From an uncultured Muribaculaceae bacterium (lineage in GTDB: Bacteria > Bacteroidota > Bacteroidia > Bacteroidales > Muribaculaceae): 36,481 nt of DNA. The position numbers and the translations under genes are program-made. The notes beneath the pieces were generated by a model that was given only the letters and a program-made list of their open reading frames with translations, had not been told where the DNA came from and did no database searches. Every line of letters begins with the position of its first letter. Positions within the stretch are counted from its first letter, which is position 1. Below are positions 17,684-26,856 of this stretch, piece after piece. The stretch is from NCBI GenBank assembly GCA_934636465.1, contig CAKUAR010000021.1:1-36481 (forward strand), in the 5' to 3' direction.

Positions 17684-17702
17684 GCATTTCGAAATGAAAT
17701 GC
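17684..17702 (+). promoter_or_regulatory. 5' leader hairpin of mutAB mRNA
   Basis: GCATTTC (17684-17690) and GAAATGC (17696-17702) pair perfectly around the 5-nt loop GAAAT. It would lie within the first few bases of the predicted transcript, where hairpins often protect mRNA from 5'-end decay. No cobalamin riboswitch core was seen in the leader. Confidence 0.45.
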
Positions 17703-17753
17703 CAGCCAAGTCATAGATATACAATAGTTACTATAAAATACTAAACTTAAATT

Positions 17754-19571
17754 ATGGCAGAAAAAAAAGAACAATTGTTTGCCCAATTTAAACCGGTGAC
17801 CACTGAAGAGTGGCGCGCAAAGGTGGAAGTTGACCTTAAAGGGGCTGACTTCAACAAAAAATTGGTGTGGCGAACAAATGAAGGCTTTGATTTTCAACCC
17901 ATGTATCGCGGTGAAAACATTAAAGACTTTAAGACAACGGATTCTCTTCCTGGAGAATATCCTTATTTGCGAGGTACCCATGTAAATAACGACTGGAGCA
18001 TACGTCAAGACATTGACGTGACCGATGTGACAGCCGCCAACGAAAAAGCTAAAAAGCTGCTGACCAAAGGTGTGACCGCATTGGGATTTAAGATTAAACC
18101 CGATGCCGACCTTGCATCTCTGCTCGACGGCATTGACTTGTGCAAGGTGGAAGTGAACATCATGACCTGCTGCAAGCATGTGGTTGAGGTGGCAGAGAAA
18201 CTTGTGGAACTCGTGGAAAAAGCCGGAGCAGCCGACACGTTCAGTGGCTCGGTGAACTTCGACCCATTTAAGCACATACTCAAAAAAGGCACAAAATATC
18301 CTGGCGATGTGAAAGCCGTGGCCTCTGCGCTGCTGAAAGTGGTGACTCCAGTCAAAGGGCTCCGCTGCTTCACCGTAGATGCTCAGATGCTGAACAATGC
18401 CGGCGCGTTTGTGTATCAGGAGCTCGGCTATGCTCTGTCGTGGGGTAACGAATTCCTGGCAGAACTCACTGACGCCGGTTTCTCGGTGGACGAAGTGGCT
18501 CAACGCATCAAGTTCAACATGGGCGTGTGCACAGTGTATTTCATGGAGCTTGCAAAATTCCGCGCAGCACGCATGCTGTGGGCTCAAATTGTGAAGCAAT
18601 ATGGCCCGAAAGACGACGCTTCGTGCAAGATGCTTGTGAACGCCATAACCACAGAATTTAACCAAACAGTGTATGACCCATACGTTAACCTGCTCCGCTC
18701 TCAAACTGAAGCTATGAGCGCAGCTCTGGCCAGTGTAGATGAAATCACGGTAACTCCGTTTGACCACGCCTACAAGGCTGCCGACGACTTCTCGGAGCGC
18801 ATGGCCCGCAACCAGCAGATATTGCTGAAAGAGGAAAGCCACTTGGACAAGGTGGTTGACCCGGCAGGAGGCTCTTACTACATAGAGTCGCTCACAATGT
18901 CGATTGCAAAATGCGGTTGGCAACTGTTTGTGGAAACCGAAGACCTTGGCGGATTTAACGCTGCCCTTGAAGAAGGCGTGGTGGTGAGTGCCGTGAACAA
19001 ATCGGCAGCAACTCGCCACGACAAGTTGGCTCGCAGACGTGAGCAACTCGTGGGCGTGAACCAGTTCCCTAACTTCACAGAAAAGGTTGGCGACAAGGCC
19101 GACAATGTGAACTATGCCGCTGCACCGGAAGGCGCGCTCAACAACCAGAGACTGTCGAGCGAATATGAGCAAGTGAGACTTGCAACCGAGAGAGCTGCAC
19201 ACAAGCCAAAGGCATTTATGCTGACGATAGGCAACAAGGCTGCAATGCGCATAGCTCGTGCACAATTCTCGTGCAACTTCTTTGCCTGTGCTGGATATGA
19301 CTTGGTTGACAACCTGGGATTTGCCACAGTGGCCGAGGGCGTGGAAGCCGCAATCAAGGCAAATGCCGATATCGTGGTGCTCTGCTCAAGCGACGAGGAA
19401 TATCCAACATACATTCCTGATGCAATCAAGGAGCTTGACGGCCGCGCAGTGTTTGTGCTCGCTGGTCCGGAAACCGATGAGTTTAAGGCAATGGGAGTGG
19501 AAAACTTCATAAACGTGCGTACAAATGTTCTTGAAACATTGAAGGCATTCAATGCAAAACTTTTAAAATAA
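17754..19571 (+). CDS. mutA: Methylmalonyl-CoA mutase small subunit
   Basis: This is the non-catalytic subunit of the heterodimeric, adenosylcobalamin-dependent mutase that interconverts succinyl-CoA and (R)-methylmalonyl-CoA, the key step of the succinate-propionate pathway. The 605-residue protein has the (beta/alpha)8 barrel typical of the family ([35 protein letters not shown]). Its degenerate C-terminal cobalamin-fold domain lacks the DxHxxG motif that ligates cobalt, as expected for MutA. The ATG at 17754 is followed by a Lys-rich start (AEKKEQLF). mutB begins 7 bases after the stop, on the same strand. A 585-codon antisense frame across this gene is a codon-usage shadow. Confidence 0.96.
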   Translation: MAEKKEQLFAQFKPVTTEEWRAKVEVDLKGADFNKKLVWRTNEGFDFQPMYRGENIKDFKTTDSLPGEYPYLRGTHVNNDWSIRQDIDVTDVTAANEKAKKLLTKGVTALGFKIKPDADLASLLDGIDLCKVEVNIMTCCKHVVEVAEKLVELVEKAGAADTFSGSVNFDPFKHILKKGTKYPGDVKAVASALLKVVTPVKGLRCFTVDAQMLNNAGAFVYQELGYALSWGNEFLAELTDAGFSVDEVAQRIKFNMGVCTVYFMELAKFRAARMLWAQIVKQYGPKDDASCKMLVNAITTEFNQTVYDPYVNLLRSQTEAMSAALASVDEITVTPFDHAYKAADDFSERMARNQQILLKEESHLDKVVDPAGGSYYIESLTMSIAKCGWQLFVETEDLGGFNAALEEGVVVSAVNKSAATRHDKLARRREQLVGVNQFPNFTEKVGDKADNVNYAAAPEGALNNQRLSSEYEQVRLATERAAHKPKAFMLTIGNKAAMRIARAQFSCNFFACAGYDLVDNLGFATVAEGVEAAIKANADIVVLCSSDEEYPTYIPDAIKELDGRAVFVLAGPETDEFKAMGVENFINVRTNVLETLKAFNAKLLK

Positions 19572-19578
19572 AGACAAG

Positions 19579-21717
19579 ATGAGACCGAATTTTAAAAATA
19601 TAGATATTGCTAATGAGGCTTTTAATGTAGAACACAAGCCCCTGAAGATGGGTAAACCATGGAAAAATGCCGAGTTGCTCGACATAAAACCCGTCTATAC
19701 GAAAGAAGATTTGGAAGGACTGGAGCACTTGAACTTTGTGGCCGGAATTCCGCCATTTCTCGGAGGCCCCTACTCCATGATGTATCCGTTCCGCCCGTGG
19801 ACAGTGCGCCAATATGCCGGTTTCTCCACAGCAAAGGAGTCGAACGCATTCTATCGCCGCAACTTGGCTTCAGGTCAGAAAGGTCTTTCGGTGGCATTCG
19901 ACCTGCCAACACACCGTGGCTACAATGCAGATAACCCACGCGTGGTGGGTGATGTGGGTAAGGCCGGTGTGTCAATTTGCTCGGTTGAGGACATGAAAGT
20001 GCTGTTCTCTGGTATTCCATTGAACAGAATGTCGGTGTCAATGACAATGAACGGTGCTGTGCTTCCAGTCATGGCATTCTACATAGTGGCCGGACTTGAG
20101 CAAGGCGCAAAACTTGAGGAAATGGCAGGAACAATCCAGAACGACATTCTCAAGGAGTTCATGGTGAGAAACACCTACATCTATCCGCCTAAGTTCTCAA
20201 TGCAGATAATCGCAAGCATATTTGAGTACACCTCAAAATATATGCCTAAGTTCAACTCAATATCAATCTCTGGTTACCACATGCAAGAGGCTGGTGCAAC
20301 GGCCGACATTGAGCTTGCCTACACGCTTGCCGACGGTTTGGACTACATCAGAACCGGATTGAACGCCGGACTCAAGGTTGACCAGTTTGCTCCACGTCTG
20401 TCGTTCTTCTGGGGTATTTCTATGAATTTCTTCACTGAAATTGCCAAGATGCGTGCCGGACGTCTGCTCTGGGCAAAGATTGTGAAGAGCTTTGGTGCAG
20501 AAAACCCGAAATCAATGTCGTTGCGTACACACTCGCAGACGTCGGGTTGGTCACTGACAGCACAAGACCCATTTAACAATGTGGGCAGAACTTGTATTGA
20601 GGCCATGGCAGCAGCACAGGGTCACACCCAATCACTCCACACCAATGCCCTCGATGAGGCAATTGCACTGCCTACCGATTTCTCTGCACGCATTGCGCGC
20701 AACACGCAAATCTACATTCAGCAAGAGACCTATGTGACCAAAGCTATTGACCCGTGGGCAGGCTCTTATTATGTGGAAAAACTCACTGACGAACTCGTGC
20801 GCAAGGCATGGGCACACATCGAGGAAATCGAGAAACTTGGTGGTATGGCCAAGGCCATTGAAACCGGTGTGCCAAAGATGCGCATTGAGGAAGCCGCTGC
20901 ACGCACACAGGCCCGCATTGACTCTGGTCGCCAGACAATCGTGGGTATCAACAAATATCAGCTTGAAAAGGAGGCTCCTATCGATATTCTTGAAATCGAC
21001 AACACCGAGGTTAAGAACGAGCAGGTGGCTCACTTGCAGGAATTGTATAAGAACCGTGACAACGACAAGGTGAAGGCTGACTTGGCTGAACTGACAGAAT
21101 GTGTGAAGACAGGTAAGGGCAACTTGCTGGAAATTGCCGTGCAATGCGCCAAAGACCGTGCCTCACTTGGTGAGATTTCAGATGCCTGCGAGGAAGTCGT
21201 GGGACGTTATAAAGCAAAAGTAAATGTGATTTCTGGCGTGTATTCAAAAGAAACAAAATCAGACCCCGATTTGGAAGAAGCAAGAAAGCTTACTTCGGAA
21301 TGGGCAAAGAAGCATGGTCGCCAACCGCGTATCATGATAGCAAAGATGGGCCAAGACGGACATGACCGTGGCGCAAAGGTTGTGGCAACAGGCTATGCCG
21401 ATTGCGGCTTCGACGTTGACATGGGTCCGCTCTTCCAAACTCCTGCCGAGTCGGCCAAGGAGGCTGTTGAAAACGACGTTAACGTGCTGGGCGTATCATC
21501 GCTTGCAGCAGGTCACAAGACGCTTGTTCCGGCAGTGATAGAGGAACTGAAGAAACTTGGCCGCGAAGACATCATAGTCATAGCCGGCGGTGTGATACCT
21601 GTGCAAGACTACGACTTCTTGTATAAGCACGGTGTGGCAGCCATATTCGGTCCAGGTTCTTCGGTTATGAAATCTGCAATCCAAATTATGGAGATTATCA
21701 ATGCACAAGACGAATGA
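19579..21717 (+). CDS. mutB: Methylmalonyl-CoA mutase large, catalytic subunit
   Basis: MutB binds adenosylcobalamin and carries the active site. The 712-residue protein has an N-terminal substrate barrel with [23 protein letters not shown], the substrate channel motif seen in catalytic subunits, and [12 protein letters not shown]. It also has [11 protein letters not shown] and [12 protein letters not shown], where His and Gln contact the cobalamin and substrate. The C-terminal B12-binding domain has [15 protein letters not shown], with the cobalt-ligating His at about residue 595, and GGVIPVQDY. It is translated 7 bases after mutA and ends before a terminator. Together MutA and MutB would serve propionate formation in the cytosol; the epimerase and decarboxylase genes of the route are not in this window. 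Confidence 0.97.
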   Translation: MRPNFKNIDIANEAFNVEHKPLKMGKPWKNAELLDIKPVYTKEDLEGLEHLNFVAGIPPFLGGPYSMMYPFRPWTVRQYAGFSTAKESNAFYRRNLASGQKGLSVAFDLPTHRGYNADNPRVVGDVGKAGVSICSVEDMKVLFSGIPLNRMSVSMTMNGAVLPVMAFYIVAGLEQGAKLEEMAGTIQNDILKEFMVRNTYIYPPKFSMQIIASIFEYTSKYMPKFNSISISGYHMQEAGATADIELAYTLADGLDYIRTGLNAGLKVDQFAPRLSFFWGISMNFFTEIAKMRAGRLLWAKIVKSFGAENPKSMSLRTHSQTSGWSLTAQDPFNNVGRTCIEAMAAAQGHTQSLHTNALDEAIALPTDFSARIARNTQIYIQQETYVTKAIDPWAGSYYVEKLTDELVRKAWAHIEEIEKLGGMAKAIETGVPKMRIEEAAARTQARIDSGRQTIVGINKYQLEKEAPIDILEIDNTEVKNEQVAHLQELYKNRDNDKVKADLAELTECVKTGKGNLLEIAVQCAKDRASLGEISDACEEVVGRYKAKVNVISGVYSKETKSDPDLEEARKLTSEWAKKHGRQPRIMIAKMGQDGHDRGAKVVATGYADCGFDVDMGPLFQTPAESAKEAVENDVNVLGVSSLAAGHKTLVPAVIEELKKLGREDIIVIAGGVIPVQDYDFLYKHGVAAIFGPGSSVMKSAIQIMEIINAQDE

Positions 21718-21763
21718 TTGTGACAAGAAATCAATGAATTAACGCGATTGCGCTGAATATTTG

Positions 21764-21801
21764 GTCCAGGGTTTTCAGACTGTAAAACTCTGGACTTTTT
21801 T
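21764..21801 (+). terminator. Intrinsic terminator of mutAB
   Basis: GTCCAGGGTTTT (21764-21775) and AAAACTCTGGAC (21784-21795) form a 12-bp stem with one G-U and an 8-nt loop. Six T residues follow (21796-21801). Confidence 0.9.
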
Positions 21802-21802
21802 A

Positions 21803-21835
21803 TTGGGCACTATTGGCGCAAATTAAGTAACTTTG
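21803..21835 (+). promoter_or_regulatory. Candidate dnaG promoter
   Basis: TAACTTTG at 21828-21835 matches TAnnTTTG, and TTGG at 21803-21806 stands 21 bp upstream. The leader before the ATG at 21861 would be about 20 nt. Confidence 0.55.
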
Positions 21836-21860
21836 TGAAGCCATATAGAGGAGAAATTTT

Positions 21861-24059
21861 ATGATAGATAGAGCTACTGTAGCCAAGATACTTGACACGG
21901 CTGACATTGTGGACGTTGTGTCGGATTTTGTGAATTTGCGCCGCCGCGGTGCAAATTATGTGGGGTTGTGTCCGTTTCACAACGAGAAAACCCCATCGTT
22001 CTATGTGTCGAAAGCCAAGGGCATTTGCCACTGCTTTGGGTGCGGCAAGGGCGGAAGTCCTGTCAACTTTATTATGGAGCACGAGCAACTCTCCTACTAT
22101 GAGGCTCTAAAGTATTTGGCAAAGAAATACAATATAGAAGTAGAGGAAAAAGAACTGACCGACGAGGAGCGACGCCAGCAGTCGGAGCGCGAGGGCATGT
22201 TTATGCTCAACGAGTTTGCCTGCGGATTTTTTGAACGTCAGCTTCACGGCACTCAAGAAGGGCAAGAGATTGGCATGTCTTATTTCAAGGAAAGAGGCTT
22301 CAATGCTGAGTCTATCAAGACGTTTCATCTCGGCTATTCGCCTGAAGGCAGGTCCGCGCTATATAATGCGGCAATAGCCAAGGGTTTTAACAGAGAGTTG
22401 CTTTTCAAAGTGGGTCTTTGCATCGACGACCAGCATGGTGGCGGCTATGACCGCTTTAGGGGCAGAGTTATGTTCCCGGTGTTTAACATAGCTGGCAAGG
22501 TAGTGGCATTTGGAGGCCGCACGTTGAGAAACGACCCCGCAAAATATGTGAATTCGCCAGAATCGCTGATTTACAACAAGCGAAACGAGATATATGGCCT
22601 GTATCAGGCAAAGCGCGACATAATCAACAAAGAGAAATGTGTGATTGTTGAGGGTTACTGCGATGTTATTTCCATGCACCAGTCCGGGTTCAAGAATGTG
22701 ATAGCTTCATCGGGCACTGCTCTTACGGAGGGACACATTCAGAAAATTCACCGTTTCAGCGAAAACGTGACCGAAATGTTTGACGGCGATGCCGCTGGAA
22801 TACATGCCGCCATGCGAGGCGTGGACATGCTACTTGGCGAGGGGCTTAACATGAAGGTGCTGCTGCTGCCACCGGAGCACGACCCCGACAGCTTTGCGCA
22901 AAGCCATAGCACGGCACAGATACAGGAATACATTGATGCCAATGAGGAGGACTTCATCGACTTCAAGATGCGAATCCTGCTGAAAGGTGCCGAGAAAGAC
23001 CCTATCAAGAAATCGAAGGCAATTTCTGAAATTGTGAAATCAATATCGGTTATACCGTCAAACATCACACGCTCGGTGTATGCCAAAGAGTGTAGCAACA
23101 CTTTAGGTATGGACGAGCAAATGATTCTGAGAGAGATTAAAAAGAATCGCATATTGGCTCGTGAGGCTGACTACAAGCGGCAGCAAAGAGAAAATGCTCG
23201 TGAGAGCATAGAAGGCATTGGCGGCACCATGGCGGCAACGGCGGAAAGCTCGGCTGTAACTGCTGCGGCACAACAGCCGCAAGCTCAAGAGGCGACGGTG
23301 GAGCCAATAGTAGATGCCGCTGCATCGGCTGAGGCAAAGACCGACGTGGAGCGTTATCTGTATCCGCCAGAGAAAATCGTGATTAAATATGTGGTGCGTT
23401 ATGGTATGTGCTATTTGTGCGACACGGAGTATGACGACGGCAAGATATACCCTACCTCGGTGCTGGAATATATCTACAATGAAATGAGCCTTGACAACAC
23501 ACAGTTTCACCACCCTGTGTATCGCAAGATTTTTGACTGCGCATGCAACAGTTTCGACGAGTTCCGCAGTGGCATGGAAACGTTGTGCCGAGATTTGCAG
23601 CAAAAGGAAAACGAGTTATTCAATGAGCGGATTGCCTGCGTTGATGTGACTGGTTTGAGTCCAGAAGAGCTGCTGAAAAAAGAAGAAGAAGTGCGAAATT
23701 CCGCAAAGAGCGAGTGCCAGCAGGAAATCAACTCTTTCAGAGCAAAATTCTTGGAAAAGAAGCTTTGCTCCGTTGAGGACGATGATATACGCACGGTGTC
23801 GAACACGCTGATAGGCAATGAATATCCACTTAGCAAGATATTTACCAATGCTCCATCTGAATATGACAATTTGCGGGAACTGGTGCCGCAATCAATGCAA
23901 AACTTGCGTTATGCCACAGTGCAGTGCAGAATAAAAGACACACAGCGCAAACTGCAAACCACACAAGACATGAAATTGCTGCAAGAGTTGCAGCAGCTTT
24001 ATGACTTGAGGGCGAGATTGTCGAAATTGATAGGCGACAGGGTTATTAACCCACAATAA
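21861..24059 (+). CDS. dnaG: DNA primase DnaG
   Basis: DnaG makes the RNA primers for DNA replication and is recruited by the replicative helicase. The 732-residue protein has an N-terminal zinc-binding domain with ligands Cys37 and His40 (CPFH) and Cys58 and Cys61 (CFGC). The TOPRIM catalytic core follows, with Glu264 in VIVEGYCDV and Asp308/Asp310 in DGDAAG. Between core and C-terminal helicase-binding domain lies an Ala/Gln/Glu-rich low-complexity linker (about 455-490). The C-terminal part (from about 490) is longer than in E. coli DnaG (581 residues), which accounts for the large size. The ATG at 21861 follows a TAACTTTG box; no neighbour is clearly co-transcribed. Confidence 0.97.
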   Translation: MIDRATVAKILDTADIVDVVSDFVNLRRRGANYVGLCPFHNEKTPSFYVSKAKGICHCFGCGKGGSPVNFIMEHEQLSYYEALKYLAKKYNIEVEEKELTDEERRQQSEREGMFMLNEFACGFFERQLHGTQEGQEIGMSYFKERGFNAESIKTFHLGYSPEGRSALYNAAIAKGFNRELLFKVGLCIDDQHGGGYDRFRGRVMFPVFNIAGKVVAFGGRTLRNDPAKYVNSPESLIYNKRNEIYGLYQAKRDIINKEKCVIVEGYCDVISMHQSGFKNVIASSGTALTEGHIQKIHRFSENVTEMFDGDAAGIHAAMRGVDMLLGEGLNMKVLLLPPEHDPDSFAQSHSTAQIQEYIDANEEDFIDFKMRILLKGAEKDPIKKSKAISEIVKSISVIPSNITRSVYAKECSNTLGMDEQMILREIKKNRILAREADYKRQQRENARESIEGIGGTMAATAESSAVTAAAQQPQAQEATVEPIVDAAASAEAKTDVERYLYPPEKIVIKYVVRYGMCYLCDTEYDDGKIYPTSVLEYIYNEMSLDNTQFHHPVYRKIFDCACNSFDEFRSGMETLCRDLQQKENELFNERIACVDVTGLSPEELLKKEEEVRNSAKSECQQEINSFRAKFLEKKLCSVEDDDIRTVSNTLIGNEYPLSKIFTNAPSEYDNLRELVPQSMQNLRYATVQCRIKDTQRKLQTTQDMKLLQELQQLYDLRARLSKLIGDRVINPQ

Positions 24060-24082
24060 AGCAGTATGTCGGCAGGAATTTA

Positions 24083-24090
24083 TAACTTTG
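24083..24090 (+). promoter_or_regulatory. Candidate -7 box upstream of the LysM gene
   Basis: TAACTTTG matches TAnnTTTG and lies 30 bases before the ATG at 24121. A -33 partner is not obvious. Confidence 0.35.
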
Positions 24091-24120
24091 CAAGACATTA
24101 GATAATAATTTTTTGAACTG

Positions 24121-26133
24121 ATGAACATAAAGAAAGCTATATTGGCCGTTGTGGCTGTGGTTGTGACAATGACAGCCTCGGCACAGCTGAAATTGCCTGT
24201 AAAGACGATTAATGGCAAAAAATATTATAGCTATGAGGTAAAGAAAAAAGAAACTATTTACAGCATAGCACAAAAACTTGGGCTGACAAAAGAGGAGATT
24301 TTGCGCTATAACCCATCGGTTGCCGAGGGTTTCGCCAAAAATCAAGTGCTGTTCTTCCCTGCTGACGTGTTTGCCGACGGCACACATGGCAGCTATCAAG
24401 ACAAGCCACAAGCGTCGGGCAAGAAAGTCAGTCTTGACAAAACGGAGAGCGTGAGGCATCGTGTGGCAAGCGGCGAAACGCTCTATGGGCTATCGAAGCT
24501 CTACAATGTGTCGCAAGAAGACATACTGGCTGCCAATCCTGGCAGCGACGGCGCTTTGCATGTGGGCGAAACGCTTGTCATTCCGCAAACAAACGGCAAC
24601 GGACATGCGCAAGGACAAACTTCAGTGCTTTATCACACAATAAAGCAGGGTGAAACGCTGTATAGCTTGGCAAAAAAATATAACACCAACATAGAAAAGA
24701 TTATTGCCGATAACCCAGGTGTATCACCACAACGCTTTATTGCCGGCACGGTGATTAAGATTGACGCAAACACGTCGAGTCCGGTGGAGATAGAAACCGA
24801 GGTGGCAAGGATGTACACATATAAGGCTCAAAAAGATGAGACGTTTGCCACTATTGCCAAAAAATATGGCATTACGGAGCAACAGCTGAAAATGGCAAAT
24901 CCGCAGTTGTCGAAGGTGAAAAAGGGCAAGATTGTGTATGTGCCTGTCATGAGCAACGAGAAGTTGTATTACGACCAGCAAAAGGCATCGATTAAAGATT
25001 TGGAAAAAAACTATTCAAGCAACAAGCTCGACAAAATATATGACAACGTTGCCAATTTCAAGAAAAACGGAAAGACAATCAACATAGGCATGGTGCTGCC
25101 ATTCCAGCTGCATAAGGACAATCCGCCCAAGCAAGCACTGCTCTACACCGAGTTTTACAAGGGCTTTTTGCTTGGCGTGAATGAGGCGCGCACTAAGACC
25201 AACAAGAAAATAAATGTGCTCGTGTATGACACCCAGCACAATCTTAACCGGACAGACAGCATTTTGGAGCTTGATGCGCTGAAAAACATGGATTTCATTA
25301 TAGCTCCGAGTGAGCCGCAGCAGCTGAAGCGTGTTAATGACTTTGGCAAGAAAAATGGCGTGTATGTGCTTAATTGCTTCACAGTGAAAAATGAGGATTA
25401 CATTGACAATCCGCGTGTGATGCAGGTCAACATACCGTCTGCCTATATGGTTGGCAAGGTGACGGAATGGTTTGACCTGCGGTTCAAAGACTATTCTGTG
25501 ATATTTCTTGACGATCCCGAGAGCAAGGACACTGACATTTTTGACGATTTGAAAGCACACATTGAGGCAAAAAAATACAAGACCAACACGCTGACAATAA
25601 TTCACGAACTGACAGCTACAAACTTGTCGAAATACATGAATCCGGGCACTAAATATGTGTTCGTGCCCACATCTGGCAGCAAAAATCTGCTGAAAAAGAT
25701 AGTTAAGGCTCTGAAACAAGCTAAAAAAGACCGTGTGGATTGCGATTTCGCTCTCTTTGGCTATCCGGAATACAGTTTGTATCTGCGCGATTTCCAAGAC
25801 GACATGCAAGCCATCGACACTTATATTTATGCCAGATTCTTTAATTCTCGTGGTTTCAGATACCGTGAGGTGGAACGCCAATACGAGAGCTGGTATGGCG
25901 AGGAAATGCTCTATACAGCCCCCACAATGGGCTTGTGTGGCTACGACACAGCAAACTACTTGATTGGCAAGATGGCGTCAAGCTCCAGAATGGACGCTGA
26001 CAAAGAGCGGTTTGATGGAGTGCAAACTGATTTCAAGTTCCAGAGAGTGAGCAACTGGGGTGGCTTTATAAACAACACCGTCAATATAATCCACTTCACT
26101 CCAAATAAAGAAATAATTGACACTACAAGATGA
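24121..26133 (+). CDS. Secreted protein with four LysM domains and a PBP1-like fold
   Basis: This 670-residue exported protein has a signal peptide (IKKAILAVVAVVVTMTASAQ). Four LysM repeats, which bind peptidoglycan glycan strands, sit at about 36-80, 111-156, 170-215 and 231-276. Each has the ETLYSLAKKYN-type helix and a VIP/VYVP end, except that the first is less regular. From about residue 318 (INIGMVLPFQL) to the end is a region resembling type I periplasmic binding proteins of branched-chain amino acid uptake, with FYKGFLLGVNEAR and FIIAPSEPQQLK. The architecture suggests a ligand sensor or scaffold held on the cell wall. No transporter genes are adjacent, so a transport role is unproven. 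The next gene, an outer-membrane barrel, overlaps it by 4 bases, implying translational coupling. Confidence 0.88.
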   Translation: MNIKKAILAVVAVVVTMTASAQLKLPVKTINGKKYYSYEVKKKETIYSIAQKLGLTKEEILRYNPSVAEGFAKNQVLFFPADVFADGTHGSYQDKPQASGKKVSLDKTESVRHRVASGETLYGLSKLYNVSQEDILAANPGSDGALHVGETLVIPQTNGNGHAQGQTSVLYHTIKQGETLYSLAKKYNTNIEKIIADNPGVSPQRFIAGTVIKIDANTSSPVEIETEVARMYTYKAQKDETFATIAKKYGITEQQLKMANPQLSKVKKGKIVYVPVMSNEKLYYDQQKASIKDLEKNYSSNKLDKIYDNVANFKKNGKTINIGMVLPFQLHKDNPPKQALLYTEFYKGFLLGVNEARTKTNKKINVLVYDTQHNLNRTDSILELDALKNMDFIIAPSEPQQLKRVNDFGKKNGVYVLNCFTVKNEDYIDNPRVMQVNIPSAYMVGKVTEWFDLRFKDYSVIFLDDPESKDTDIFDDLKAHIEAKKYKTNTLTIIHELTATNLSKYMNPGTKYVFVPTSGSKNLLKKIVKALKQAKKDRVDCDFALFGYPEYSLYLRDFQDDMQAIDTYIYARFFNSRGFRYREVERQYESWYGEEMLYTAPTMGLCGYDTANYLIGKMASSSRMDADKERFDGVQTDFKFQRVSNWGGFINNTVNIIHFTPNKEIIDTTR

Positions 26134-26822
26134 TGAAGGTCGGCAAACTTATAGTTTTGTTGTCGCTGGCGGTGGTAAGCGCATTTAGCGGCAATGCCCA
26201 GCAGCATTATGAAGCCAATGTGTCGATTGGCGGCAAGGCTGGTGCAACGATGTCGAAGGTCAACTTTCAGTCATCGGTTCCCCAGACGTTTTTGCCTGGA
26301 GTGACGGCGGGTTTGTCATTCCGCTACACCGAGGAGCGAAACTTTGGCATAGTGGTTGAACTCAACTACGAGCAAGGGGGCTGGAAAGAAACGTTTGAGG
26401 GCACTGATTTTGCCTTTCAGAAGCGGCTCGACTATTTACGTCTGCCCATGCTGACCCAAATATATTTCGGTAGCTCCAAGTTTCACGCCTTTTTCACGGC
26501 AGGTCCGGAAATAGGCTACATGATAGAAAACTCCACAAAATCTAATTTTGACTATCAAAACGTTGCCGGCATAAGTGGTTTCCCGACAGAAAATAGAAAT
26601 ATTGAGCAGTTCACACTGCCAGTGAAATATAAGTTTGACTATGGAATTTCGGCAGGTCTGGGATTGGAGTTCATTGCCACGCCAAAGCACTCTATAGTGG
26701 CAGAAGGACGCTTTTACTATGGTCTGCACGATGTGTTTGGCAATCACGCCAAAGATGCTTTTTCGGCATCATCGGGCATGTCGGTTCAAGTGACGCTTGG
26801 ATATTATTATAGAATTCGTTGA
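26130..26822 (+). CDS. PorT-like outer membrane beta-barrel protein
   Basis: This 230-residue protein has a signal peptide (LIVLLSLAVVSAFSGNAQ) and an alternating amphipathic pattern typical of small barrels (GGKAGATMSKVNF, TAGLSFRYTEERNFGIVVELNYEQGGW, DYGISAGLGLEFIA). It ends with an aromatic-terminated strand (VQVTLGYYYRIR). This matches the PorT/OMP_b-brl_2 family, widespread in Bacteroidota; PorT itself is a component of type IX secretion, but many members have no known role and the assignment to PorT proper is not secure. The start lies in an ATGATG doublet that overlaps the stop of the LysM gene, so the two are coupled and may act together between cell wall and outer membrane. Confidence 0.82.
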   Translation: MMKVGKLIVLLSLAVVSAFSGNAQQHYEANVSIGGKAGATMSKVNFQSSVPQTFLPGVTAGLSFRYTEERNFGIVVELNYEQGGWKETFEGTDFAFQKRLDYLRLPMLTQIYFGSSKFHAFFTAGPEIGYMIENSTKSNFDYQNVAGISGFPTENRNIEQFTLPVKYKFDYGISAGLGLEFIATPKHSIVAEGRFYYGLHDVFGNHAKDAFSASSGMSVQVTLGYYYRIR

Positions 26823-26854
26823 CGTCTCTGGCTGCAAGCAGCGTGAGGCGTTTT
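26822..26854 (+). terminator. Terminator after the LysM-barrel operon
   Basis: Inner stem GCTG/CAGC (26831-26842) with a CAAG loop, a two-by-two internal loop, and a 7-bp outer stem (26822-26828 with 26845-26851, one G-U). A short T-run (26851-26854) follows. It begins at the stop codon of the barrel gene and lies between two converging genes; the opposite strand shows no T-run. Confidence 0.6.
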
Positions 26855-26856
26855 GT

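Noticed and set aside
17674..17753. Cobalamin riboswitch upstream of mutAB
   Set aside because: The leader is too short and lacks the conserved GCCACTG-type core; only a simple hairpin is present.
17508..19265. 585-codon open frame on the minus strand across mutA
   Set aside because: It lies antisense to an unmistakable mutase gene, is rich in His, Cys and Phe without any domain, and is explained by mutA codon usage leaving few antisense stops.
25015..25881. 288-codon minus-strand frame inside the LysM/binding-protein gene
   Set aside because: It is antisense to a gene with clear LysM repeats; the composition is atypical and it has no domain.
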